A stretch of DNA of 64,000 nt from Dasypus novemcinctus (Eukaryota > Chordata > Mammalia > Cingulata > Dasypodidae), in contig NC_080677.1 of assembly GCF_030445035.2 (NCBI RefSeq), positions 153,823,169 to 153,887,168 on the forward strand, given 5' to 3'. The notes under the pieces are model-generated. The model searched no databases. It was given only the letters and a program-made list of their open reading frames with translations, and had not been told where the DNA came from. Of this stretch, positions 47,633-58,356 are shown piece after piece (the first letter of the stretch is position 1; each line of letters begins with the position of its first letter). A program made the position numbers and the translations under genes.

Positions 47633-47640
47633 ACTTCCGG
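47633..47640 (+). promoter_or_regulatory. ETS-type site ACTTCCGG at the island edge
   Basis: ACTTCCGG reads as CCGGAAGT on the minus strand, the high-affinity ETS/GABPA core common in CpG-island promoters. It sits about 50 bases outside the GC-rich block, so its link to the promoter is tentative. Confidence 0.3.
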
Positions 47641-48251
47641 GTTCGGGCTGCCACACTGCAAAGTGGGATGACTTTTGACAATGGCACTGTGGCCCCAAGG
47701 GGTCTGCGCTCCGCAGGCTCCGAGTGAGGCCGAATGCGGGCCGGGCGGTCGTCCCCGCGTCCCCAGGGCCTCCTCAGCCCTCAGTCTGCACAGCGGGGTC
47801 GGCCCAGCCCAGGCGGCCTCGGCGAAGGGCAGCTCCGCGTGGACCTGGAGATGGACTCCGGGCCCCCGGCGTCCCACTTCGGCCCCCTGAGGCAGCGGGT
47901 GGCACTTTTCCAAGTGTCCGGGTGGGATTTTTTTCGGGCTCGCGAAAGTCTGACGGAGATCGAGCAGCGCCCCACGGCGGGCCAGGAGACCCAGGAAGGG
48001 CGCGGGCTGGGCCCCCCGCCCCACTTATCCTCCCCTGGGCGCGTTCCTCACACCCCAAGGCTCGGCGCGCTCTCCGCTCGCCTTTCCCCGCTGCACCCGC
48101 GAGCATTTCCTCAGCGCTTCCCACTTGGTGTTTACCAAGCACCCGCCACCCACCGGGCGGCTTTCTGCCCCGCCCGGCTCCCTCCGCTCCCTCACCTCCC
48201 TCAGCTCCCGCGGCCCCGCGCGCCGCCCGCCCCGCCCCCGGCGGGCAGCCC

Positions 48252-48260
48252 GTCACGTGA
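48252..48260 (+). promoter_or_regulatory. palindromic E-box GTCACGTGA
   Basis: GTCACGTGA contains the perfect palindrome TCACGTGA, the core recognised by USF and MiT/TFE-type bHLH-zip factors. It lies some 30 bases upstream of the GC-box cluster, a common place for a functional E-box. The regulatory role is inferred. Confidence 0.45.
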
Positions 48261-48280
48261 GCGGGCGCGCTGCCCCCGCC

Positions 48281-48296
48281 GCCCCGCCCCGCCCCC
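48281..48296 (+). promoter_or_regulatory. GC-box (Sp1-type) cluster
   Basis: Overlapping CCCCGCCCC/CCGCCCCCG motifs on the + strand form tandem Sp/KLF-type GC boxes in the densest part of the island. They lie just upstream of the inferred exon 1. Binding is not shown by sequence alone. Confidence 0.5.
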
Positions 48297-48299
48297 GCG

Positions 48300-48608
48300 T
48301 CGCCGCGCTCCGACGTGCCCTGGCACTTACCCTCCCCGGAGCCCGGGCTGCGGGGGACGCGGCGGCCGCGTTGGTGCGCGCTCGCCTGGCCGCCGCGCTG
48401 TCGGAACGCTCTGCTGGTGGCGGGGGGCGGCCTCCCGCGCGGCGCCCTCCGGCTCCCGGCCTCGCGCCGCCGGACCCTCGGTGAGGCGGAGGGCGCGGGT
48501 CGTCGCGGACGGAGGGGAGCGCGCCGGGGGAGGGCGGCGAGCGCCTCGCACAAAGGCGGGAGCCCCTCGGGCCGGGCGCCGGGGCGGGCGGGAGGTGCGC
48601 CGCGCGAG
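48300..48608 (+). other. ARHGAP12: inferred ARHGAP12 non-coding exon 1
   Basis: The coding exon at 63595 has a splice acceptor, so a 5' UTR exon must lie upstream. The best donor in the island is CGAG|GTGAGC with GT at 48609-48610. A second possible donor, CTCG|GTGAGG, is at 48481. The transcription start cannot be read from sequence; 48300 is a placeholder just after the GC-box cluster. Treat the left boundary as unknown. Confidence 0.4.
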
Positions 48609-48616
48609 GTGAGCGC

Positions 48617-48638
48617 GGGGCGGGGGGCGGGGAGCGGG
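48617..48638 (+). promoter_or_regulatory. G-quadruplex motif at the start of intron 1
   Basis: Four G-runs (4, 6, 4 and 3 Gs) are separated by loops of 1, 1 and 3 bases. This meets the usual quadruplex rule, lies on the coding strand and starts 8 bases after the candidate donor. It could fold in the nascent RNA or in the displaced DNA strand. This is a sequence-pattern call only. Confidence 0.5.
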
Positions 48639-48960
48639 TGCCGGCACCTTGGCGGGCGTGGGCGAGAGGGCTTTCGGGGTTGCAAGTTGTGGCTCTCCAG
48701 CCCCCTGGGTTTCCTGACTTCCTGTGTGCGGGCAGTGCCCGCCCGCCCCGCCCCCAGGAAGGAGGGTGTCGGGGTGTGTGTCTGTAAGTGCAAGAAGCCG
48801 AGGCCCGGTGCGGTCCGCCCTCCCTGCTCCGGGTGCCAGCGCCCAAACTGCGGTGGGGTCGCGGGTGGGGGGCCGCGGAGCCCACCTGCCGCCCCCCACG
48901 CGGCCTGTTGACTCACCCCGGGCACTTACCTCCCTGCCGTCTGGAGAGGGGCCGCGCCCC

Positions 48961-50740
48961 TGCTGCCCTCCAAGCTCTTCGAGGATTCTCCTCCAAGTCC
49001 TTGAATTAGAACATCCCCTTCCCTGGCCCGCTGCCTGCGCCCCATCTCAAGGTAGTTGATTGTCTCCTAAGAATGGCTGTCCTCGTATTGTACCCAAAAT
49101 TCCTGCAGAACCTCCGAGAAGAAATGCCCACCCGGTCATCCTTGGAGAAAAAGGCTGGGCCTTGGGTGTTAGAGGCGTTGTGATGCCTTCCTTTTGCCTC
49201 CAGTAGCCGTTTTCAATGCACTTGGCAAAAGCTAAAGAATCGTGTTTAAAGTATACTTCTATTGAGAGTTCTTAATGTTATTCCAAATGAAATGTTGTTC
49301 ATGAGGTTTGGTAAAGGTTGTTAACCCTAGGATACCACGATTGGTTGTGGCTGGCTTTATGGTTGATCAGGACATTTGGAAGTAGATTCCATTGACCTTT
49401 TATGCACACTTTTCGAAGGGGCGGGTGGCGGGGAGGAAGGAGCACTGAATGAGGGGTCACTCGGGTTCTGGTCCCGGTTCAACTACCGGTTTTTAGAGGT
49501 GAGACCTTAGAGGAGTCGGAATATTTCAGTAAAAGGTTGTTAAAAAGTCTCTAGCCCCCAGCCACACCTCTTTCAAACTTGGGAAACGGTGGCCTGGAGA
49601 TACACGTTATTTGTCCCTATCTAGTTTTCCTTACCTGCTCTATGGGAGGGTGCATTATATGGAATGCACCATTTTTCTGTACCTCTTATGGATTGAGTAG
49701 ACAGTCCGGCTGCTGGTGCCAGTATTTCTCTTTGTTTGAAAAATGCCTTAGAAAGGTTTCAGAGCAAGGGTTTGGGAACCTAGAGCAGTGCAAGAGCAGG
49801 CAGTGAGGGCTTGACAACTGAGCCTTGCCACCCGCACCGCCAGACAAACGCAGTACGTGTGACCCGTGGTCGCAGATAGCACTGTTGCTCTGGAGGGATT
49901 TCTCTGTGGGGAAAAAAGTGTAATGTAATCAGTTGGTGAGTACATGTGTGTGCACACAAACCAAAATCTGTCAGATTTCTGTTCATACGTTATCAACCAT
50001 AGACCCTGGGGAAGATTGCTCATTCTTATTATGGCAGCTATTGATAACTTACCCTTATATGATCGTTAGTATTTTACCTATCTTTAGGTTTTTCACTCAC
50101 TTCTCTGTTGTAGTGAGACAGATGTAAATATGCAAATGCTGTAGAAAAAGTGTATTATTTCTAGTTATTCATTTGGCTTTTCTTTCATTAATTAGAAAGT
50201 ATTCGATGTGCTTTAAAAATGGGCTGATAGAATGTGGGCTTTACAAATTTAAGTATTTTTAAGTTATGCAGATGACATTTCTGAGAATAATAAGGGTAAC
50301 GAAATTACTAAATAATTTTGAAATAAAAAAACAGTGAAATATGGTGGCTTCTTAAATGGTTGTACCCATATTTTACGTATCTCAGAAAAAGGGTCCTTGT
50401 TAAAAACAGCTTGTGGTGAATCTGCCTGAAATGGTCACTACAACTTTATAATAAATAGTGGGAGAGAGAAGTGAATTAAACATCTTTTTTATCCTATATT
50501 CAATACTTTTTAGTGATAGTACCACCCTTGTACTTCAAATCATGCTTTCAAATCCTCTTTTGAGGAATTTGTTGTGTTACCACCCTTGTCATTTTTCTTT
50601 TCTTCCAGTTGTTAACTGATCTAACTGCTAGATCCTCATTTGCAGATGGTTTTACCATGATTCAGCCATTTCCCTATTACTTTTCTGCAGTTTCGTTTTG
50701 CAGGTGATTGGCTTTTTATTTGAACTGAACTTCAAATGCT
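48961..50740. other. intron 1, proximal part, mostly unrecognised
   Basis: A MIR-like core (GGTTCTGGTCCCGGTTCAAC, GTGAGACCTTAGAGGAG) lies at about 49455-49520. No exon or other repeat was recognised. Confidence 0.45.
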
Positions 50741-50820
50741 AGCTAACATCTCCAAGGCCTGAATCACCTGCGCTTCTAACAAGCCCCCAGGTGATGGGGA
50801 CGCTGCCATTCTGCCCTGAC
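50741..50820. mobile_element. MER5-like DNA transposon fragment
   Basis: CGCTTCTAACAAGCCCCCAG followed by GTGATGGGGACGCTG is the core of the old hAT-type MER5 group, as I recall it. Confidence 0.6.
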
Positions 50821-51185
50821 CACACTATTCTAATTCAGCATTGTCTAGCAGAAATGTAATGCAAGTCACCTGTGCCATTTTTAAAGGTTTCAGTAGTCAT
50901 ATTTTAGAGTAAAAAATGAAGGAAAGAAGCAAGTGAAAAATTTATAAAATATATAACTCAGTATATCCAAAATATTATCGTTTTAACATGTAATGTAAAA
51001 TTATTGAGATAATTTGTTTTTTTCCTGTCTTTGAAATACCATTTGTATTTTATACTTAACAGCTCGTCTCATTTCTGACTAACCACATTTCCAATGCTTT
51101 ATAGCCGCATGCGACTATAATGGCTTCTGTATTGTACAACACAATAGCACAGTTCTTAGAGTACAGAATCTGTTCTAGACCAATG

Positions 51186-51290
51186 GAATTATGTCTTTTA
51201 TTTTTTTGACATACTGGGGTCAGGGATCTAAACCAAGTCCTTGTATATGGGAAGCAGGTGCTCAGCCACTTGAGCTATTTGTACTTTCCA
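51186..51290 (-). mobile_element. short tRNA-derived SINE
   Basis: Flanking repeat AGACCAATG is at 51177-51185 and 51291-51299. It has the minus-strand tRNA-like head, with GGAAGCAGGTGCTCAGCCAC at about 51249. Confidence 0.8.
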
Positions 51291-51745
51291 AGACCAATGC
51301 TATTAGAAGTGTATTTTCAGATTGGCCTCATCAGCAACCCTTGGGAACTGGGAACTGTAAATTTATGGGCCCCTTGCCATATCTGCTGGCATTAGAATAT
51401 CTGGAGGGTGGGGCCCAGTAATCTGTGTTTTGGCCTGCCAGAACATGACTACAAAATGTAATGTGGTATCCTGGAACAGAAAAGGGACATTAAGGAAAAT
51501 TAGAGGGAATCTGAATAAGGTATGAACTTTAGCTGATAATGTATCAGTATTGGCTACTTGTGACAAATGTACTATATTAATACAAGATGTTAAATAATAG
51601 GGGAAACTGGGTGTGGGGTGTATGGGAAACACTATGTTTGCAGTAATTCAGTACATCTGAACTATTCTAAAATAAAAGTCTATTCAAGCAAAAGAAGTTC
51701 CCCAGGTGATTCCATTGCTTATTAAAGTTTGAGAATCCCAGATCT
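51291..51745. mobile_element. MER5-like DNA transposon split by an L1 3' end
   Basis: Left part: GGAGGGTGGGGCCCAGTAAT near 51405. Right part: TTCCCCAGGTGATTCCATTG at 51698, then GTTTGAGAATCCCAGA. The middle (about 51440-51690, plus strand) is an L1-type 3' end with GGGGAAACTGGGTGTGGGGT, finishing in AAAATAAAAGTCTATT. Confidence 0.6.
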
Positions 51746-51844
51746 AGATGATTAATATCACCTACACTGCTGCATTTTGGGTGGGCAGGATGGGGACTAG
51801 GATTAGGTCTGGTAGGATAATTATTTTTTATAATAAGAGCTAAA

Positions 51845-52020
51845 AATTATATAGCAGTTACTGTGTGCCAGGCACTGTAACAAGTGCTTAACACATATTA
51901 ACTCATTTAATTTTTCCAATAGGTAGTATGTACTATTAAGCTATTTTGAAGTTGGAAAAAGCCAAGGCCCAGAGAGGTTGAGCTATGTGCCTTCGCGGAC
52001 ACAGCTAGTGAGAGTTAGAA
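51845..52020 (+). repeat. MIR element
   Basis: TACTGTGTGCCAGGCACTGT, CACATATTAACTCATTTAAT and GGCCCAGAGAGGTTGAGCTA follow in MIR order. A further weak MIR-like stretch is at 52180-52320. Confidence 0.8.
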
Positions 52021-52419
52021 ACAAGAACATTTGAGGAGGAACTCATTTTATGTGATCACTTCATTTTTGAGTATTTTTCTACTCTCACAACTTTTACTTC
52101 CGGGAGCGAGCAATGATTAATGTGGCCATTCTGATTCATGCTTTATACAGTAGGTTATCATGTTTTTCTCTTTGCATTCTCACAAGGATCTTTGAGATTT
52201 GTATTGTTTCTTTTGTTATACTGATAAGATGCTCAGGGCTGGAGAGCTGATAAAAGGCAAGGTCTAGATTTAAATTTCAGGTTTCTGTCCCTAAATCCTG
52301 TGCTCTTTCTTTTGTAGCACAGCAGAATTTAGAATACATTTTGAGGTTAGAGTGGTGTCTTTAAAAGTTTGCTGAAAAATTGCTTGTATTTTGTTATAAT
52401 TGGATTAAGAAATCTGGTT

Positions 52420-54600
52420 TATTGAGGTGTAATGTACATATGGTAAACTAAAATTCAGCAATAAAAAGGAATATAGATAGATATATACAACAACATAAAT
52501 GAATGTCAAAAGCATTGTGCTAAGTAAATCAAGCATGGATTTCTTTAAAAGCTGCATACTGTATGATTTGTGAGTATTCTCCCACATTTTTTGCTGCTTT
52601 AAGTAGTGATTAATTTGGATACTCTGTTTCATGCTTTATAGTTCACTAAATACTTTTACAGATTTTCTCTTTGCACTCTCACAAAGATCTTTCGAGGTTT
52701 GTGTCTTTTTCATTGTTTTACAGATGTGCCACAGTTTGTTTAGGCATACACCAGTTTATAGACCTTTGGGGTCTTCCTATTTCTGGTTATTATGAATAAA
52801 GCTATGAACATTCATGAAAGGTGTTTGCATGGACACATGTTTTCATTTTTCTTGGGTAAATACCTAGAAGACATATTTCTAGGTCATATGGTAAGTGTAT
52901 GCTTAAAATTGATAAGAACCTGCCAGATTGTTTTCTGAAGTGGTTGTACCATATTGCATTCCTACCGGCAGTGTAGGAGAATTCTAGTTGCTGATATCTT
53001 GCCATACAAAATAGTCTTTGTACTTTTTTTTTTTTTTTAATTTTTTTATTTTTTATTGACTTTGTAATAATATTACATTAAAAATATATAGGTGAGGTCC
53101 CATTCAACCCCATCCCCCCACCCCCCCTCTTCCCCCCCCAACAACACTCGTTCCCATCATCATGACACATCCATTGGATTTTGTAAGTACATCTTTGGGC
53201 ACCTCTGCACCTCATATACATTGGTTCACATCATAGCCCATACTCTCCTCCATTCCATCCAGTGGGCCCTGTGAGGATTTACAATGTCCAGTGATTGCCT
53301 CTGAAGTACCATCCAGGGCAGCTCCATGTCCCAAAGACGCCTCCACCTCTCATCTCTTCCTGCCTTTCCCCATACCCTTCGTCCACTATGTCCACTTTTC
53401 CCATTCCAATGCCACCTCTTCTATGTGGACATTGGATTGGTTGTGTCCATTGCACCTCTATGTCAAGAGGAGGGTCAGATTCCACCTGGATGCTGGATGC
53501 AATCCTCCCATTTTCAGTTGTAATCACTCTAGGCTCCATGGTGTGGTGGTTGTCCTTCTTCAACTCCATCTTAGCTGAGTGTGGTAAGTCCAATAAATCA
53601 GATTGTAGGTGCTGGAGTCTGTTGAGGCTCAGGATCTGGCTATCACATTGTCAGTCCAGAGATTCAAATCCCCTAAATATATCTTAAACCCCAACATTAA
53701 CTGCACCTCCAGCACATTGGCATGAAAGTCTTATGAAGGGAGATCCCATCTGAGTCCAGATTCATCACACATAAACACCATTTCCAAAGAGGGGCCATCT
53801 GCCCTGGTAGTTAACCCCATCGGCCATGACCATAACTCCCGTGGGTCTCTTTAGCCCTCAAAGGAACCAATATCTGGGGGTTGTATAGTCTTTGTACTTT
53901 TAAAGGTTTTGTTTGTTTGTTTGTTTAATTTTAGCCACTCTATTAGGTGGTTAGTGATAGTGATATCTGTGGTTTTATTGGAATATTGTCCATCAGCTTT
54001 ATTGAGGTATCATTGATTTCTTCTGTCATTTTCTGTTTCTATTTTATTTTATGTTCTGGTCTTCATTATAACTTCTCTTCTACTTTTGGTTTAATTTTTG
54101 TTTTATCTAGTTTATTACAGCCCTGCTTTAGCTATATCCCACAAATTTTGAGTGTTATGTTTTCATTTTCATTCAGTTCAGTATGCTTTCTAATTTGCTA
54201 TTTGATTTCTTCTTTGACTCTGTGTTAACTTAGAAGAGTTTTATTTAGATCCACACATTTTGGAGTTTTTAAGATATCTTCTTTTAAATTTATAATTTAA
54301 TTCCATTGTGGTCAAAGAAATTACATGTATGATTTGAATCCTTTTAAACTTACTGAGGTTTGTTTCATGGCCTAGAATATGCTCTTCAGGAAATGTGTGT
54401 TGATAAGAAACTACTGAACTGTTCCAAAGTGGACCTGCCATTTAGCATTCCCACTAGCATTGTGTCCTCGCCAGCACTTTGTTATTTTAATTTTCAGTTA
54501 ATTTTAAATTGATATGTAGTGATATTTTGCTTTGGTTTTAATTTGCGTCATCTGAATTTTAATGTTTGTGTGTGTGTGTGTGTGTTGTTAAATTTGAATA
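52420..54600 (-). mobile_element. fossil L1 fragments in intron 1
   Basis: Antisense L1 wording is seen on both sides of the younger insertion at 53028-53884. Left: TTTCTAGGTCATATGGTAAG (52877). Right: TTTAATTCCATTGTGGTCAA (54297), ORF2 region. Ends with (GT)n at 54567-54588. Confidence 0.65.
53028..53884 (-). mobile_element. 5'-truncated L1 with long lineage-specific 3' end (857 bp)
   Basis: The exact 17-base flanking repeat ATAGTCTTTGTACTTTT is at 53011-53027 and 53885-53901. The A-tail is at the left (minus strand). It shares CAGTGGGCC..ACAATGTCCAG and (T)CCAGGNCA blocks with the copy at 59992-60474. I do not recognise this 3' region from other mammals. It looks xenarthran-specific. Confidence 0.85.
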
Positions 54601-54779
54601 ATAATGGCGAATCATGGAGTTCCGCTCCCCCCCCACACACACACTAGAGGACAGAAAGCTGTGAGGGAATTGGTAATAGTACATCATTTGTTTATGTGCT
54701 GCTTAAGTCCTACTTTTCAATTTTCCAAAAATTTGAATATTAATTTGCATTTTGATGGATGTGTATATGTGTTTATGAT

Positions 54780-56310
54780 ATATATAATAGAAAATTTGCC
54801 ATTTTAACCATTTTTACAAGTGTACAGTTCAGTACATGTTTTACTACCATCAGCACCATCCATTATCAAAACTTTTTGCTTGCCCTAAGCAGAAGCTTAG
54901 TACCCGTAATCATTAACACCCCATTCCTCCTCTCCCTACCTCTTGGTTACCTCTAATCTTTGTGTTGTAAAGATTTGTGGATTTTGACAAACAAATGATG
55001 TTGTATCTCCACCGTCATGGTATCATACAGAATAGTTTCACCTATCTAAAAATATCCCCTGTGTTTTACTTATGCAACCCTCCTACCTCTTCCCCAACCC
55101 CTGGAGATGACTGATCTTTTTACTGTCTGATGGTTTTGCCTTTTCCAGGAGGTCATATAATTAAAATTATACAGTATGTGGCTCTTTCATAGGCTTCTTT
55201 CTTTTAACATGATGTATTTAAGAAATATTAGTGTTTTTTGTGGCTTGATAGCTCATTTCTTTTTATCTCTGAATAAAATTCCATTGTATAGATGTACCAC
55301 TCTTTATCCATTCACCTATAGAAGCACATCTTGGTTGCTTCCAATTTTTAACACGAGTAAAACTGCTGTAAGCATTCATGGTCACCTTTGTGGGACAAAA
55401 GTTTTCAACTCATTTGGGCAAATATCTAGGAATGTAATTGTTGGATAGTATGATAAGACTATGTTTAGTTTTGTAAGAAACTGCCCAACTGTCAGAGTGG
55501 TTTACCATTTTGTATTCCCACCAGCAATGAATGAAAGTCTCTATTGCTCTGCATCCACACAAGCATTTGATGTTGTCAATTAAAAAAAAAATTAGCCATT
55601 CTAATTTTTTAAGTTGTAATTCCCTAATAATAAGTGATGTTCATATACTTATTTGCCTTCTGTATATCTTCTTTGTTGTGGTGTCTGTTCAGATCTTTAG
55701 TCATTTTTTAGTTGGCTTGCTTGTTTTTTTGAGTGTTGCATTTTAAGAGTATATTTAGGATACACGTCCTTTATTAGATATATGTTTTCATACGTTGTAG
55801 GTTGTCTTTTCATTCTCTTACCAGTATCTTTTTCAGGGAGAAGTTTTTTAGCTTCTTAAAAAAGATTTATTTATTTATTTACCCCCCTCCCCCCACCCTC
55901 GTTGTTTGTGCTCGCTGTTTCTGTTCATTGAGTGCTCCCTGTGTCTGCTCGTCTTCTTAAGAGGCACTGAACCCAGGACCTCCTATGTGAGAGGGAGGTA
56001 CCCAATTTTTTGAGCCACCTCCACGTTCTGCTTGATGTGTTTCTCATTGTGTCTTCTCATTGTGTCATCTCATTTCATCAGCTTGTTGCCTTGCTTGTCT
56101 TCTTTAGGAAGCACTGGGAACCGAACCGGGGACCTTATGTGGTAGGTGGGTGCCCAACTGCTTGAGCCACATCTGTTTCCCAGCTTTTAGTTTTAATGAA
56201 GTTCAGTTTATCTAAAATTTTTTTATGGATCATGCTTTTGATGTATCTAAAAACTCATTGCCAAAATCAAGGTCATATTTCTTCCTTTCCAAATTGGAAT
56301 ATTTTCTTAG
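54780..56310 (-). mobile_element. fossil L1, 3' end to ORF2
   Basis: Antisense phrases: GCCATTTTAACCATTTTTAC (54799), ATTCCATTGTATAGATGTAC (55278), AAATATCTAGGAATGTAATT (55420). It resumes after the SINE at 56185-56290 (TTTGATGTATCTAAAAACTC). Confidence 0.7.
55857..56181 (-). mobile_element. tRNA-derived SINE, dimer-like form
   Basis: Two heads in one element, one ending near 56026 (GAGCCACCTCCACG) and one at 56181 (GAGCCACATCTGTTTCCC). The A-tail is at 55857-55880. Same build as 622-927. Confidence 0.8.
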
Positions 56311-56317
56311 TCATTTT

Positions 56318-56668
56318 TAAAAGAGATTTATTTTATTTATTTCTCCCCACCCCTTCGTTGTTTGCACTTGCTGTGTCTATTCATCTTCCTTGTTTTTCTA
56401 GGAGGTACCAGAAATGGAACCTGGAATCTTTGATGTGGGGGGCTGGTGCCTAATTGCTTGAGCCACCTCTGCTCCCTGCTTTGTTGTGTCTATTATGTTT
56501 TCCTCCTTGTGTCTCTTGTTGTGGCATCTTGTTGTGTCAGCTCACCTCAGCTGCCCATTGCATCTTTTCGCTGTCTTGCTCGTCTTCTTCAGGAGGCACT
56601 AGAAACCGAACCTGGGACCTCCCGTGTGGTAGGTGGGAGCTCAATCACTTGAGCCAAATCCACTTCCC
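56318..56668 (-). mobile_element. tRNA-derived SINE, dimer-like form
   Basis: Heads end near 56478 (GAGCCACCTCTGCTCCC) and 56668 (GAGCCAAATCCACTTCCCC). The A-tail is near 56318-56345. Confidence 0.8.
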
Positions 56669-58248
56669 CTTCTAAGCCATCTTGCCTGCCCCATAGCTGA
56701 GTAGGACTTTATGGCATAAATCTTTCTAAAACCCACCATTCAATTGTTATTTTTGGTAAAACCTTTCTTCCTTCAAATGCTTCTTTTGTTTCCTCATTTT
56801 TGTTTCCTATTTAAATCTTGGTTTTGAATTTCCTTTACCAGTTTACACTTGACTGTATTCTCTTCTGCTTTCCAGGTACCTGATACTTTCTGTATCTTTT
56901 CTGCTATTCCTATTTTTGCTATTTCTATATGGCCGCATCATTTTATGATATTAGTCACTATATATTCCTTCTTTTTCTTTAGGTAGCCTATTTAAATATA
57001 GATGAGTAATTTCTTGTATTTTATATCTATTCTTAGAAGACAGGAGTTAAGGAAAAATTTTAAGCACCTCATAGTGTCCTATGATTTCTTGTTAAGTGTA
57101 GAACTTAAAAATTATTTGGAGGATTTATGCTAGAATTGTTCTTTACCATTTTGTTGTACTCATTCAGTCTAATTGAATTCTTTACTAGGGGCCTATTTAG
57201 GGCTGAATGATTTTAACCATGTACTTTTATAACTACTTAAATTAATGGCAAGAATCAAGGTTTAAATTGTGGTATTTTAAAGTTGATTATTATCTACTTG
57301 TTTGTTTGAGGCTATTAATATTTTATTGTTTACAATATTAGAATTGCTAAGCAGGATATACACGTGTATTTAGAACTGAATTGTATACATTTACTATATT
57401 TCTCTAAAGTGTTTGCTTGTTTCTTTTCTTTCTTTTTTTTTAAAAAATATACCTAGTAAGGATATCATGCTAAGTGATATAGTTGATTAAAACAGATGTC
57501 CTGGGGGTGGAAGATAACATTTGCTGAGCTGTGTAATATGTGGTAGGCTTCTTAGGAGGTAGCACAGGGAAAAAAATGGAAAAGTTGGCAGACGGAAAGG
57601 AGGCAGCTATTAGATGATGAAATAGCATGATAGAAAGTTCTGAATCTGATTTGGGGGAAGAGAAGTAAAAAAAAAACTGTAAGCAGGTGTTTGTGTGAGT
57701 GTGAGTCTGTGTTTTTGTTGAAATGGGAGAGAGAAGTAGTTGAAAGAAGGGAGGAAGAAGACTGTAAGAGGCATGAAAGCTTACGTGGGTATTTTTGTAG
57801 TTACAGAAGCTTTGTATATATACTAGTGATTGGGTGTACTTTATAAATGTGTGGGATGAATATGGATGGAGGAGTGTGGTCATAGTGTAGAGTCTTTCAG
57901 TTAAAGCAGCATGAATGCTCAGGAAGCATTGTGGTTAACAAGTGGAATTCTCACCAGAATGCTTCAGAGAATAAGAAAATGCTCAACCTAGTTTAAAGAG
58001 AAGAATCCACAGGTTTGGGAATAGAGGAAGACACAAAATGTGCATGTATGAAACTTTTGATTTAATACAATTTATGTTTTTAACTAAAAATAGGGAGCAT
58101 AAGAATTAGCATATTTGCCAATACTTTTCACTTAGATCTAAGTTTTAGAGCCACCTCATAATTATTGCAATTCTTTTAAAATCCATAGTGTATAATAAGG
58201 CTTTTCTTCTCCTTTTTTTTTTTTTTTTTTTTTGAGTTCTGGGACTCA
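56669..58248. other. intron 1, no recognised gene
   Basis: The first part is AT-rich and unassigned. 57470-57890 is a purine-rich stretch whose minus-strand frame (137 codons) has no recognisable domain. T26 at 58208-58233. Confidence 0.45.
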
Positions 58249-58356
58249 TTTTTTTTTCATTTATTTTTGTTTTGTTTTTTGGAAGTCCCAGATATCGAAC
58301 CCAGGACCTCATACATGGAAAGCAGGTGCTCAACTTCTTGAGTTACATCTGCTCCC
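58249..58356 (-). mobile_element. short tRNA-derived SINE
   Basis: The complement of a tRNA-like head (CGAACCCAGGACCTCATACA at 58296, head ending GGGGAGCAGATGTAACTC at 58356) with a T-rich left end. Confidence 0.75.

Larger units (their letters stand above)
47690..48960 (+). promoter_or_regulatory. ARHGAP12: CpG island promoter of ARHGAP12
   Basis: Base composition jumps from AT-rich to strongly GC-rich with very frequent CpG at about 47690 and falls back after about 48960. No TATA box is apparent. The segment holds GC boxes, an E-box and two good splice donors. It sits about 15 kb upstream of the first coding exon on the same strand, as expected for a housekeeping-type promoter with a non-coding exon 1. 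Long open frames cross it on both strands (for example 47734-48612 plus and 47774-48925 minus). They are proline, arginine and alanine rich and result from the lack of AT-rich stop codons, so they are not called as genes. Confidence 0.88.

Noticed and set aside
47734-48925. Long open frames of 292 codons (plus) and 383 codons (minus) across the CpG island
   Set aside because: They are proline, arginine, alanine and glycine rich with no domain, several overlap on both strands, and high GC removes stop codons. This is the promoter and 5' UTR, not a gene.
57470-57883. 137-codon minus-strand frame in intron 1
   Set aside because: Low-complexity, serine, threonine, phenylalanine and proline rich translation of a purine-rich stretch. 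No domain, and no splice or promoter context.
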